From DATLLN01 sp963720885 (lineage in GTDB: Bacteria > Actinomycetota > Thermoleophilia > Gaiellales > JAICJC01): 64,000 nucleotides of DNA. Of this stretch, positions 42,485 to 50,222 are shown in pieces. Position numbers and translations under genes: made by a program. The stretch lies in assembly GCA_963720885.1 (NCBI GenBank), contig CAVRGW010000006.1, forward strand, positions 930,001 through 994,000. Direction: 5' to 3'. Below the pieces are notes generated by a model. The model had not been told where the DNA came from. It saw nothing but the letters and a program-made list of their open reading frames with translations, and searched no databases. Numbering within the stretch: position 1 is the stretch's first letter; the number at the start of each line of letters is the position of its first letter.

Positions 42485-43374
42485 TGGCCACGGCGACCGC
42501 GGAGCAGAGTGCACGGCAACGGGTGGCCGCCCCTCCCGCACGGCGCAGCTACCGCTGGCTGCGGCAGGCGCCGATCCATCTCGTACTGCTGGTATTCGGC
42601 ATCCTCTGGCTGATCCCGACCATCGGCCTGTTCGTCACCTCACTGATGCAGCCGACCGATTTCCAGCAGCAGGGCTGGTGGAACTACCTGGCGCATCCCG
42701 GCCAGCTGACCCTCGACAACTACCGGGCGGTGTTCGACAACCAGGCGATCATGGACTCGCTGTGGACGACCGTGCTGGTCGCTGTGGGCGGCACGGCGGT
42801 GCCGGTGATCGTCGGGGCGCTGGCCGGCTACGCCTTCGCCTGGCTCGAGTTCCCCGGTCGCGACTGGATCTTCATCATCGTCGTGGCGCTGCTCGTCGTG
42901 CCGCTGCAGATGGCGTTGATCCCGATGTTCCAGCTGTACAACGACCTCAACCTGTTCGACACGGTACTCGGCCTGGTGCTGTTCCACGCCGCGTTCGGCC
43001 TGCCCTTCGCCATCTTCCTGCTGCGCAACTTCTTCATCGGGATCCCACGCGACCTGATGGAGGCGGCCCGCATCGATGGCGCAGGCGAGTTCAAGATCTT
43101 CTGGCGCCTGATCCTGCCGCTGGGCAAGCCGGCGATCGCGTCGCTTGCGATCTTTCAGTTCCTGTGGACGTGGAACGACCTGCTGGTGGCGCTGACGTTC
43201 GGCAGGTCGACGGTGCCGATCACGGTGGCGATCTTCTCCCAGATGCGCCAGTTCAGCGGCAACATCGAGCTGATCGCCCCGGCCACGTTCATCTCGCTGA
43301 TCGTGCCGCTGGCCGTCTTCTTCATCTTCCAGCGGTCGTTCGTCCAGGGACTGCTCGCCGGGTCGGTCAAGTGA
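42484..43374 (+). CDS. ABC importer permease (MalG type)
   Basis: The 296-residue protein is the second CUT1 permease with six membrane helices, beginning near PIHLVLLVFGILWLIPTIG and with the EAA loop MEAARIDGAGEFKIFWRLIL. FLWTWNDLLVALTF is the usual motif before the last helices. It pairs with the MalF-type permease to form the pore that the MalK-like ATPase drives. The ATG shares its A with the preceding TGA, so translation is coupled. This is the last gene of the importer operon; no sugar hydrolase or regulator is attached. Confidence 0.92.
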   Translation: MATATAEQSARQRVAAPPARRSYRWLRQAPIHLVLLVFGILWLIPTIGLFVTSLMQPTDFQQQGWWNYLAHPGQLTLDNYRAVFDNQAIMDSLWTTVLVAVGGTAVPVIVGALAGYAFAWLEFPGRDWIFIIVVALLVVPLQMALIPMFQLYNDLNLFDTVLGLVLFHAAFGLPFAIFLLRNFFIGIPRDLMEAARIDGAGEFKIFWRLILPLGKPAIASLAIFQFLWTWNDLLVALTFGRSTVPITVAIFSQMRQFSGNIELIAPATFISLIVPLAVFFIFQRSFVQGLLAGSVK

Positions 43375-43483
43375 TCGGAGCCGTGGCCGCTGGTTTGCGC
43401 TGGGGTAGCGTGTTGACCGTCGAGGCCACAGGTCGATGGGCCATCATCGGCCTCGGGCGATGAAGTCGTCTCGGAGGTGCACG

Positions 43484-43894
43484 ATGGACATGGACAGATC
43501 GATGGCAGGATGGGTCGGCTTCGCCGGCATGGTGATGGTGATCGTCGGAGGGATCGACATCTGTCAGGGCCTGATCGCATTGCTGACGGACAACTACTAC
43601 GTCGTGTCGGGGTCGGGATTTCTGGCCGTCGATCTGACGGCGTGGGGATGGGCGCTGCTGATCTGGGGCGGCCTGCTCGTCCTCGCCGGCCTCGGGCTGA
43701 TCCGCGGCCAGGGATGGGCGCGCTGGGTGGCGATCGTGGCGGTGTCGGTGAACGTGTTCGCGCAGTTGGGGTTCCTGGGCAACAGCCAGTACCCGCTGTG
43801 GGCGCTGACCGCACTGGCGCTCAACGTGATCGTCCTGTACGCGCTGACCGCCCGCTGGGGAGAGAGCAGCGCCGACCTGAGGTCGTCGAGCTAG
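43484..43894 (+). CDS. DUF7144-family membrane protein
   Basis: The 136-residue protein has four membrane helices. The sequence GWVGFAGMVMVIVGGIDICQ, followed by GLIALLTDNYYVV, then DLTAWGWALLIWGGLLVLAG and GQGWARWVAIVAV, matches the actinobacterial family now called DUF7144, found in many soil species. ATG 43484 follows GGAGG at 43473-43477. Its role is unknown. It is monocistronic and faces the convergent PAP2 gene closely (10 bases between stops). Confidence 0.8.
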   Translation: MDMDRSMAGWVGFAGMVMVIVGGIDICQGLIALLTDNYYVVSGSGFLAVDLTAWGWALLIWGGLLVLAGLGLIRGQGWARWVAIVAVSVNVFAQLGFLGNSQYPLWALTALALNVIVLYALTARWGESSADLRSSS

Positions 43895-43904
43895 GACCGG
43901 TGAC

Positions 43905-44570
43905 TCAGGATGTGGACGGATGCTTGGCGGAAACGTCGATCCAGCGTGCCGTCAGGCCCACTGCGACCACCAGCGAGGCCCACGCGGCGCCCAGCGCATA
44001 GCCGCCGAGGACGTCCGTGAACCAATGCGCGCCGAGATACATCCTCGAAGCGCCCACGGCCAGCACGCATGCGCAGGCGACAACGGGCTGCCAGATCGAC
44101 CGATGCCTGGAGGAGATGAGGACGATGAGCATCACGGTGAAGGCCATGGACTGCGTGGCGTGTCCTGACGGGAAGGACCAGTGTCCGTATGTCGCGAGCG
44201 CGTCCTCCGCGGGCGGCCGGGGCCGTTCGATGATCCGCTTGAAGATGTTGTAGAGGGCGGTCGATCCGGCCAGGGACGCCACCAGCATCGCTCCCGCCCG
44301 CCAGTCGTGATCGCGACGGACCCAGTAAACGGCCGCCACGAGCGTCGCCGGGTAGAGCAGGGCGGCGGATCCGAGCCACGTCACGAGCTTCATCGCAGTC
44401 GTCATGCCGGACGTGCGGTGATCGTCGATCCAGGAGAGCATCGTCTGGTCGATCGACGGAGAGCCGTTCGTCGCGGCGACAACGGCGAGCGCGAGGAACA
44501 CCAGCCAGCACGCCGCGGATATTCCGACCGCGACCGCAACGGCCCGTCGCCTCGGTCGGCTCATGCCCAC
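43905..44570 (-). CDS. PAP2-family membrane phosphatase
   Basis: The 221-residue protein has six membrane helices and the three PAP2 motifs: KRIIERPRPPAED, SFPSGHATQSM and SRMYLGAHWFTDVLGG. The catalytic histidines and the arginine are present. Such enzymes dephosphorylate phosphatidic acid, undecaprenyl diphosphate or related lipids on the outer face of the membrane. A second, shorter PAP2 protein is encoded divergently 64 bases away, so the pair may have related but separate substrates. Confidence 0.9.
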   Translation of the reverse strand: MGMSRPRRRAVAVAVGISAACWLVFLALAVVAATNGSPSIDQTMLSWIDDHRTSGMTTAMKLVTWLGSAALLYPATLVAAVYWVRRDHDWRAGAMLVASLAGSTALYNIFKRIIERPRPPAEDALATYGHWSFPSGHATQSMAFTVMLIVLISSRHRSIWQPVVACACVLAVGASRMYLGAHWFTDVLGGYALGAAWASLVVAVGLTARWIDVSAKHPSTS

Positions 44571-44634
44571 GATCGTATCCCGCGATGCGGGAACGACGCC
44601 TCGTCAGCGCCAGTGGCTGTGAGATCGTTCGGCG

Positions 44635-45177
44635 GTGCATCGTCCGAGTGCGATCGATCGCCGTTGGTCAGAGTTGGTAACGCGTCGGCGGACGTCCCGG
44701 CTTGACGCCGCTGCGCTGGTGTTCAACCACTCGGGTCGGGGGCTGGGGAGGGCGGCGATCCTGGGCGCTGTCGGCCTCGAGCTGGCGCGCCGGCGGCGCT
44801 GGCCTGATCTCGCGTGCTTTGCGCTGGCCGAGGCGGGCACACCGGCGGGCGTGAATCTGGTCAAGCTGCTGGTGAACCGGCGCCGACCGCGCGAGGCGGA
44901 TATCAGCACCTTCGGCACGTCCTTTCCCTCAGGACACACCGCCTTCGCGGCCGCGACGGGCGTGGCGCTTGTGCTGCTGTGCAACGAGCCGGGCATGCGA
45001 AGGGTTGCCTGGGCCACAGCGACCGCTGGCACGCTGGGGATGGCCTGGAGCCGTACCTACCTGCAGCTGCACTGGCTGACCGATGTGGCGGCCGGCGGGC
45101 TGCTGGGGACCGGCGTCACACTGGTGGCCTTCGACCGGGTCAGACGTCGTGACCAGGCGGGCAGCGCGCGTGCCTGA
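44635..45177 (+). CDS. Short PAP2-family phosphatase
   Basis: The 180-residue protein carries KLLVNRRRPRE, SFPSGHTAFAAATG and SRTYLQLHWLTDVAAGG. The first motif starts with lysine and has Arg-Pro at the right distance; the catalytic His and Asp are kept. It is at the short end for the family, with four or five membrane helices. A lipid phosphate phosphatase role at the membrane is expected. The next gene (SulP) starts 8 bases before its stop, which suggests translational coupling between the phosphatase and the transporter. Confidence 0.85.
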   Translation: MHRPSAIDRRWSELVTRRRTSRLDAAALVFNHSGRGLGRAAILGAVGLELARRRRWPDLACFALAEAGTPAGVNLVKLLVNRRRPREADISTFGTSFPSGHTAFAAATGVALVLLCNEPGMRRVAWATATAGTLGMAWSRTYLQLHWLTDVAAGGLLGTGVTLVAFDRVRRRDQAGSARA

Positions 45178-46903
45178 CACATCCCAGGAGCGATTCCCGC
45201 GACCGGCCGGGCTGCGGATAGTCGCCGCGTACCGGACGGAATGGCTGCCGAAGGATGTGCTCGCGGGGCTGGTGTTGACGACGCTGCTCGTCCCGCAGGG
45301 GATGGCATACGCCGAGCTTGCGGGGCTCCCGGCGATCACGGGCCTGTACACGTCGATCCTCTGCCTGCTCGGCTATGCGGTGTTCGGCCCGTCGAGGATC
45401 CTCGTGCTGGGACCCGACTCGTCCCTCGGGCCGATGATCGCCGCGACGATCGCGCCGCTGGTCGCAGCGGACGGCGATCCTGCGCGGGCGGTCGCTCTTG
45501 CGTCGATGCTGGCGTTGATCGTCGGGGTGGTCATGGTCGCCGGTGGCTTCGCAAAGCTGGGGTTCGTTGCCGATCTCCTGTCCCGGCCCACCATGATCGG
45601 CTACATGAACGGGCTCGCCATCACCATCCTGGTGGGCCAGCTCCCGAAGCTCTTCGGCTTCTCGATCGACGCAGACGGCTTCGTCGACGAGCTGAGGGCG
45701 TTCGTCGACGGCGTGCGCGACGGCGAGACGGTGTCCGCTGCGCTTGCGGTGGGACTGCTGGCGCTGGTGGTGATCGCCGTCCTGCGGAGGGTGCTTCCCC
45801 GCATCCCGAGCGTGCTGATCGCTGTGGTCGCGTCGATCGTCGTCGCCGCTGCCTTCGACCTCGATCAGCATGGGGTCAAGTTGGTGGGCACGCTCCCGGA
45901 GGGATTCCCGCCCCTCACCTTCCCGGACGTGCACCGGTCCGACCTACCCACACTGTTCGGTGGCGCCCTGGGGATCGCGCTCGTCTCGCTGGCCGACACG
46001 ATCGCGACGTCATCTGCCTTCGCGGGTCGATCCGGCGAGGAGGTCGACGGCAACAGGGAGATGATCGGTATCGGCGCCGCCAATCTTGGCGCCGGGCTCT
46101 TTCAGGGCTTCCCGGTTAGCACCAGCGGTTCGCGAACGGCCGTCGCCGAGCAGTCCGGCGCGAAGACGCAGGTTGCCGGCCTGGTCGGTGCGATCACCAT
46201 CGCCGCGATGCTCCTGTTCGTCCCCGGTCTGTTCCGCGACCTTCCCCAGCCGACGCTGGCCGCCGTGGTGATCGCGGCATCCCTGTCCCTCGCCGACATA
46301 CCGGGCACCGTCAGGCTCTGGAGGCAACGGCGGTCGGAATGCGCGCTCTCGATCGCCGCGTTTCTGGGCGTCGTCTTTCTCGGGGTGCTGCCGGGGATCG
46401 CGATCGCGGTCGCGCTATCGGTCATGAACATGTTCCGCCGCTCATGGCTGCCGTACCACGCCGTGCTGGGGCGGGTGCCGGACCTGCCCGGGTATCACGA
46501 TGTCTCCAGCTACCCGGAGGCAGAGGTGCTTCCCGGCCTGGTCATCTTCCGCTTCGACGCGCCGCTGTTCTTCGCCAATACGCGCACCTTCCGCGAGCAG
46601 ATTCTGCGGCTGGCGGCAGCCGATCCGACGCCGGTCTGGATCCTGGTCGCGGCTGAACCGATCACCGACGTCGACACCACCGCCGCCGACATGCTCGAGG
46701 ACCTGGACGAGTCGATCAACGCTCGCGGCATCTCGCTCGTGTTCGCCGAGATGAAGGATCCGGTGCGCGCGAAGATCGAACGGTACGAGCTGACTCAGAC
46801 CATCAACCCGATCCACTTCTACCCGACGCTCGGCAGCGCCGTCGACGCCTACCAGGAGCAGACCGGCGCCCGGTGGGCGGCGCCGGATTCCCGGTTCGAT
46901 TGA
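45170..46903 (+). CDS. SulP-family anion transporter with STAS domain
   Basis: With the GTG at 45170 the protein has 577 residues. The SulP membrane domain starts after LPKDVLAGLVLTTLLVPQGM, which is the family's first-helix signature, and has PVSTSGSRTAVAEQSGAKTQ between later helices. The C-terminal STAS domain (about 440-560) contains FDAPLFFANTRTFREQILRL and TDVDTTAADMLEDL. SulP proteins import sulfate, bicarbonate or other anions. GTG 45149 is an alternative start. The gene overlaps the PAP2 gene by 8 bases; no carbonic anhydrase or sulfate assimilation gene is near, so the ion is not clear. Confidence 0.9.
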   Translation: MPDTSQERFPRPAGLRIVAAYRTEWLPKDVLAGLVLTTLLVPQGMAYAELAGLPAITGLYTSILCLLGYAVFGPSRILVLGPDSSLGPMIAATIAPLVAADGDPARAVALASMLALIVGVVMVAGGFAKLGFVADLLSRPTMIGYMNGLAITILVGQLPKLFGFSIDADGFVDELRAFVDGVRDGETVSAALAVGLLALVVIAVLRRVLPRIPSVLIAVVASIVVAAAFDLDQHGVKLVGTLPEGFPPLTFPDVHRSDLPTLFGGALGIALVSLADTIATSSAFAGRSGEEVDGNREMIGIGAANLGAGLFQGFPVSTSGSRTAVAEQSGAKTQVAGLVGAITIAAMLLFVPGLFRDLPQPTLAAVVIAASLSLADIPGTVRLWRQRRSECALSIAAFLGVVFLGVLPGIAIAVALSVMNMFRRSWLPYHAVLGRVPDLPGYHDVSSYPEAEVLPGLVIFRFDAPLFFANTRTFREQILRLAAADPTPVWILVAAEPITDVDTTAADMLEDLDESINARGISLVFAEMKDPVRAKIERYELTQTINPIHFYPTLGSAVDAYQEQTGARWAAPDSRFD

Positions 46904-46978
46904 TGGACAACGCACTCGAAACGCGGAACAATGCCCCCGGTGCCGAGGGCCGCTCCCGACCGTGGAGGTGCGCGAACA

Positions 46979-47602
46979 GTGGAGCCCGCACGGCAGGAGT
47001 TGACGACGGAGATCCGGTGGATCCGGCGAGGACGCTTTTCCGACGACGTGGGGGCGTGGTTCTCGCGCTTCGCGCCGATGTTGGAGACGCGCGAGGACGA
47101 CTACCTGATCGCCCCGGCCATGCCGGGCCTGTCCGTGAAGCTTCGGGGCGGGTCGAGCTTCGACGTCAAGCAGCACCAAGGCGCGGTGGGGGCGTTGGAC
47201 GTCCCGGCCGGAGGCGTCGGCCGCATCGACTCGTGGCTCAAGTTCTCGTTCCCGTTGTCTGGGGGTGCGCACCCGCCGCACGCTGCCTACGGGTCGGGAT
47301 GGCAGCGGGTGAGAAAGCGCCGGCTGATCTGCGTCTTTCCGGTCGCGGACGCCACGCGCCAGCCCGATTCGCCTCGCCGGACCGGCTGCTCCGTGGAGCT
47401 CACGGAAGTGCAGGCCCTCGGCGGCGCCTGGTGGACGCTCGGCTTCGAGGCGGGCGGGCGGGGCGCGCCGGGAAGCCTCAAACGCGCAGCCGCCATCGTC
47501 TTCGACGAGCCGCCTCCAATGAACCCGGCGTTCGAGGCCGAGGAAGCAATGTCCTATGCCGAGTGGATCAACGAGCTCGTGACGGAGAGGGCCGATGAGT
47601 AA
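46979..47602 (+). CDS. CYTH-like or unknown protein coupled to PPK2
   Basis: The 207-residue soluble protein starts at a GTG with GGAGG about ten bases upstream (46964-46968). It contains ELTTEIRWIRRGRFSDDVGA, REDDYLIAPAMPGLSVKLRG and VELTEVQALGGAWWTLGFEA, a pattern of an E-x-R start and alternating basic and acidic strands that recalls the CYTH (triphosphate tunnel) fold, but the strict EXEXK signature is absent. It overlaps the PPK2 start by 8 bases, so it is made with that kinase. A role in polyphosphate or triphosphate chemistry is plausible, not shown. Confidence 0.55.
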   Translation: MEPARQELTTEIRWIRRGRFSDDVGAWFSRFAPMLETREDDYLIAPAMPGLSVKLRGGSSFDVKQHQGAVGALDVPAGGVGRIDSWLKFSFPLSGGAHPPHAAYGSGWQRVRKRRLICVFPVADATRQPDSPRRTGCSVELTEVQALGGAWWTLGFEAGGRGAPGSLKRAAAIVFDEPPPMNPAFEAEEAMSYAEWINELVTERADE

Positions 47603-48389
47603 GCAGAAACGGGAGGCGCGGATGAAGCGCAAGCCCTACGAGGCCGAGATGCGACGGCTGCACGGGGAGCTGGTGGCCGTCCAGGAGTGGGTGAAGGCCA
47701 CCGGCGCGAAGATCTGCATCGTCTTCGAGGGCCGCGATACGGCCGGCAAGGGCGGGACGATCAAGCGGATCACCGAGCGCGTGAGCCCGCGCGTGTTCCG
47801 CGTGGTCGCGCTGCCGGCGCCGACCGAACGGGAACGGTCGCAGCTCTACGCGCAGCGCTATATCCGGCACTTCCCCTCCGCGGGCGAGGTCGTGATCTTC
47901 GATCGCAGCTGGTACAACCGCGCCGGGGTCGAGCGGGTGATGGGCTTCTGCACCGAGGAGCAGACGGCCAGGTTCCTCGAGGGGGCCCCGCTGATCGAAC
48001 GGACGATGGCGGACTCCGGGATTCTGCTTCTCAAGTACTGGCTCGAGGTGGACGCGGACGAGCAGGCCCGGCGGCTCAAGGGGCGCATCAACGACCCCAG
48101 AAAGGTCTGGAAGCTCTCCGACATGGATCTCAAGTCGTACGGCCGCTGGTACGACTACTCGCGCGCCCGGGACGCGATGCTCCAGGCGACCGACACGCCC
48201 TGGGCGCCGTGGTACATCGCCGACACCAGCGACAAGAAGCGGGGGCGGCTGAACATCATCTCCCACATCCTGAGCCAGATCCCGTACGAGCCGCTGGACA
48301 TTCCCGAGGCCGGGTTTCCGCCGCGCCAGGACCCGGACGGCTACACCGAACCCGATTGGCCGCTGCGGTGGATTCCGGAGCCGTTTTGA
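47595..48389 (+). CDS. ppk2: Polyphosphate kinase 2
   Basis: The 264-residue protein is a one-domain PPK2 with Walker A FEGRDTAGKGGTIKRI, Walker B region EVVIFDRSWYNRAGVERVMG, and lid-region sequence LIERTMADSGILLLKYWLEV. LKGRINDPRKVWKLSDMDLK and KKRGRLNIISHIL complete the family pattern. It transfers phosphate between inorganic polyphosphate and nucleotides in the cytosol; this size class usually phosphorylates NDPs or GDP/ADP. The start overlaps the preceding gene and its stop overlaps the DAG-kinase-like gene (TTGA), forming a tight three-gene operon. Confidence 0.92.
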   Translation: MSKQKREARMKRKPYEAEMRRLHGELVAVQEWVKATGAKICIVFEGRDTAGKGGTIKRITERVSPRVFRVVALPAPTERERSQLYAQRYIRHFPSAGEVVIFDRSWYNRAGVERVMGFCTEEQTARFLEGAPLIERTMADSGILLLKYWLEVDADEQARRLKGRINDPRKVWKLSDMDLKSYGRWYDYSRARDAMLQATDTPWAPWYIADTSDKKRGRLNIISHILSQIPYEPLDIPEAGFPPRQDPDGYTEPDWPLRWIPEPF

Positions 48390-49729
48390 GCGCGGGGCCG
48401 GAGCCCAGCGGGCGCGACCGGGCCCTCGCGGCCCTGTCCCTGCTGTCGCTTGCCGCCGCGATCCTGCTGGTGATCGCCGGGGCCCTCGACAACCTCGGCG
48501 GGATCGTGGTCGCCCTGCTGGGGCTCGTCGTGCTCATCGGAGCCGGCTGGACCGCGATTTCCCGCCGCGGCACCGCGCGTACGGTCGCCCTCCTGGTCGG
48601 AGCCGGCGGCGCGGTGCTGGTGGTGGCGGCGATCTGGATCGCCGATGCGGTCTGGTGGCGGTCGCTCGGCGCGGTGGCGCTCGGCATGATCTCGGTGGCG
48701 GCCGCCAGATCGGCTGTCCACCGCGGCGTCGACGAGCTCGAGGCGGCGCCGACGCCGGGCACCCCGGTGGGGGCTGCGGCGCGCCCGGTGTTGATCATGA
48801 ACCCGAAGTCGGGCGGCGGGAAGGCCGTGAAGTTCAACCTCGCCGAGGAGTGTGCGGCTCGCGGCATCCAGGCCGTGGTGCTGGGGCCGGGCGATGACCT
48901 GCTGCAGCTCGCCGAGAGCGCGATCAGGGGGGGCGTCGACGTGATCGGCATGGCCGGAGGCGACGGCTCCCAGGCACTGATCGCCACCGTGGCGAGCCGA
49001 GCCGGCATCCCGCACGTGGTCGTGCCGGCGGGGACACGCAATCATTTCGCGCTCGACCTCGGCCTCGACCGCGAGGATGTCGTCGGGGCGCTCGATGCCT
49101 TCGGGGAGGCGGCTGAGCGGACGATCGATCTGGCGACGGTCAACGGACGCGTCTTCGTCAACAACGCCTCGCTGGGTCTGTACGCGGAGATCGTCCAGTC
49201 GTCCGACTATCGCGACGCCAAGATCCGCACCGCGTCCGAGATGCTGCCCGACCTGCTCGGCCCCGATGCCGAGCCGCTCGACCTGCGCTACACCGGACCC
49301 GATGGAGAGGCCCACACGACGGCACACATGGTGCTCGTGTCCAACAATCCCTATCAGCTCACCGATCTGTCGGGCATCGGAACCCGTGAGCGCATCGACC
49401 GGGGAGTGCTCGGCGTCGTCACGGCTCAGATCGAGGGTGCGCTGGCGGCTCAACAGTTCGTCGCGCTCAATGCCGCCGGCCAGATCCGGCGCTTCCCGGG
49501 ATGGCGCGAGTGGACGGCGCCCCGTTTTCGCATCGACTCTGGCGCCTCGGTGCAGATCGGCGTCGACGGCGAAGCCATGAGCCTCGACCCGCCGCTGGTG
49601 TTCGAGAGCATGCCGGGGGCGCTCCGCGTCCGGCTACCTCACCACGCCCCCGGCGTATCCCCGGCAGCTCGTCGCATCTCGCGTTCGACGGTCCGCGAGC
49701 TGTGGGACATTGTCGCCGGCCGCAGCTGA
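48386..49729 (+). CDS. Membrane-bound diacylglycerol-kinase-like protein
   Basis: With the TTG at 48386 the product has 447 residues. Residues 1-125 contain four hydrophobic helices (ALAALSLLSLAAAILLVIAG, IVVALLGLVVLIGAGWT, TVALLVGAGGAVLVVAAIWI, SLGAVALGMISVAAA). A DAGK/LCB5 catalytic domain follows with PVLIMNPKSGGGKAVKFNL, the nucleotide motif MAGGDGSQAL, and IPHVVVPAGTRNHFALDLGL. The catalytic domain phosphorylates lipids such as diacylglycerol, using ATP; the fused membrane part is less usual. The TTGA overlap with PPK2 argues for joint expression. It converges on the SHOCT gene with 16 bases between stops. Confidence 0.85.
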   Translation: MSAGPEPSGRDRALAALSLLSLAAAILLVIAGALDNLGGIVVALLGLVVLIGAGWTAISRRGTARTVALLVGAGGAVLVVAAIWIADAVWWRSLGAVALGMISVAAARSAVHRGVDELEAAPTPGTPVGAAARPVLIMNPKSGGGKAVKFNLAEECAARGIQAVVLGPGDDLLQLAESAIRGGVDVIGMAGGDGSQALIATVASRAGIPHVVVPAGTRNHFALDLGLDREDVVGALDAFGEAAERTIDLATVNGRVFVNNASLGLYAEIVQSSDYRDAKIRTASEMLPDLLGPDAEPLDLRYTGPDGEAHTTAHMVLVSNNPYQLTDLSGIGTRERIDRGVLGVVTAQIEGALAAQQFVALNAAGQIRRFPGWREWTAPRFRIDSGASVQIGVDGEAMSLDPPLVFESMPGALRVRLPHHAPGVSPAARRISRSTVRELWDIVAGRS

Positions 49730-49745
49730 GCGGCCGCATTCCGCG

Positions 49746-50147
49746 CTAGCCGGCCAGCGCCCGCTGCTTGAGCTTGTCGAACTCGGCCTGGTCGATCGCG
49801 CCGCTGTCGAGCAGTTGCTTCGCGCGCTCGATGTCCGCCACGGCCCCACCGCCGCCACTAGCGCCGGCGGTCGTTCGGACGTACTCGTCCATCTGCTCCC
49901 GTTGCGCCTTCGCGCGCTCGAGGTTGCGCTGGGTCATCCCGTCGTTCTGGGTGACCACGTACACGAACACCCCGAGGAACGGCACGACGAGCGTGAAGAT
50001 CAGCCAGCCGGCCTTGCCCCATCCGGACAGGTCGCGGCGGCGGAAGAGATCTCCCCAGATGCTGAACAGCAGCCAGAACCATGCGACCCAGAGGAAGAAC
50101 ACCAGCATCGTCCACACCACGTCGAGAAACGGATAGTCAGCCAGCAT
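49746..50147 (-). CDS. PLDc_N/SHOCT domain membrane protein
   Basis: The 133-residue protein has two membrane helices at the start (VVWTMLVFFLWVAWFWLLFS, WLIFTLVVPFLGVFVYVV) that match the PLDc_N type, a basic linker (TQRNLERAKAQREQMDEYVR), a Gly/Ala-rich segment, and a C-terminal SHOCT helix pair (DIERAKQLLDSGAIDQAEFD, KLKQRALAG). Such proteins are widespread in actinobacteria; the SHOCT part is thought to aid oligomer formation. Role unknown. Confidence 0.85.
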   Translation of the reverse strand: MLADYPFLDVVWTMLVFFLWVAWFWLLFSIWGDLFRRRDLSGWGKAGWLIFTLVVPFLGVFVYVVTQNDGMTQRNLERAKAQREQMDEYVRTTAGASGGGGAVADIERAKQLLDSGAIDQAEFDKLKQRALAG

Positions 50148-50222
50148 GGTTCCTCCGATCGGGGATGAACGGTCGAGGCGAGGGTCGACCGGCCAGGAGC
50201 ATAGAGCCCTCCTCGGAGGTCG

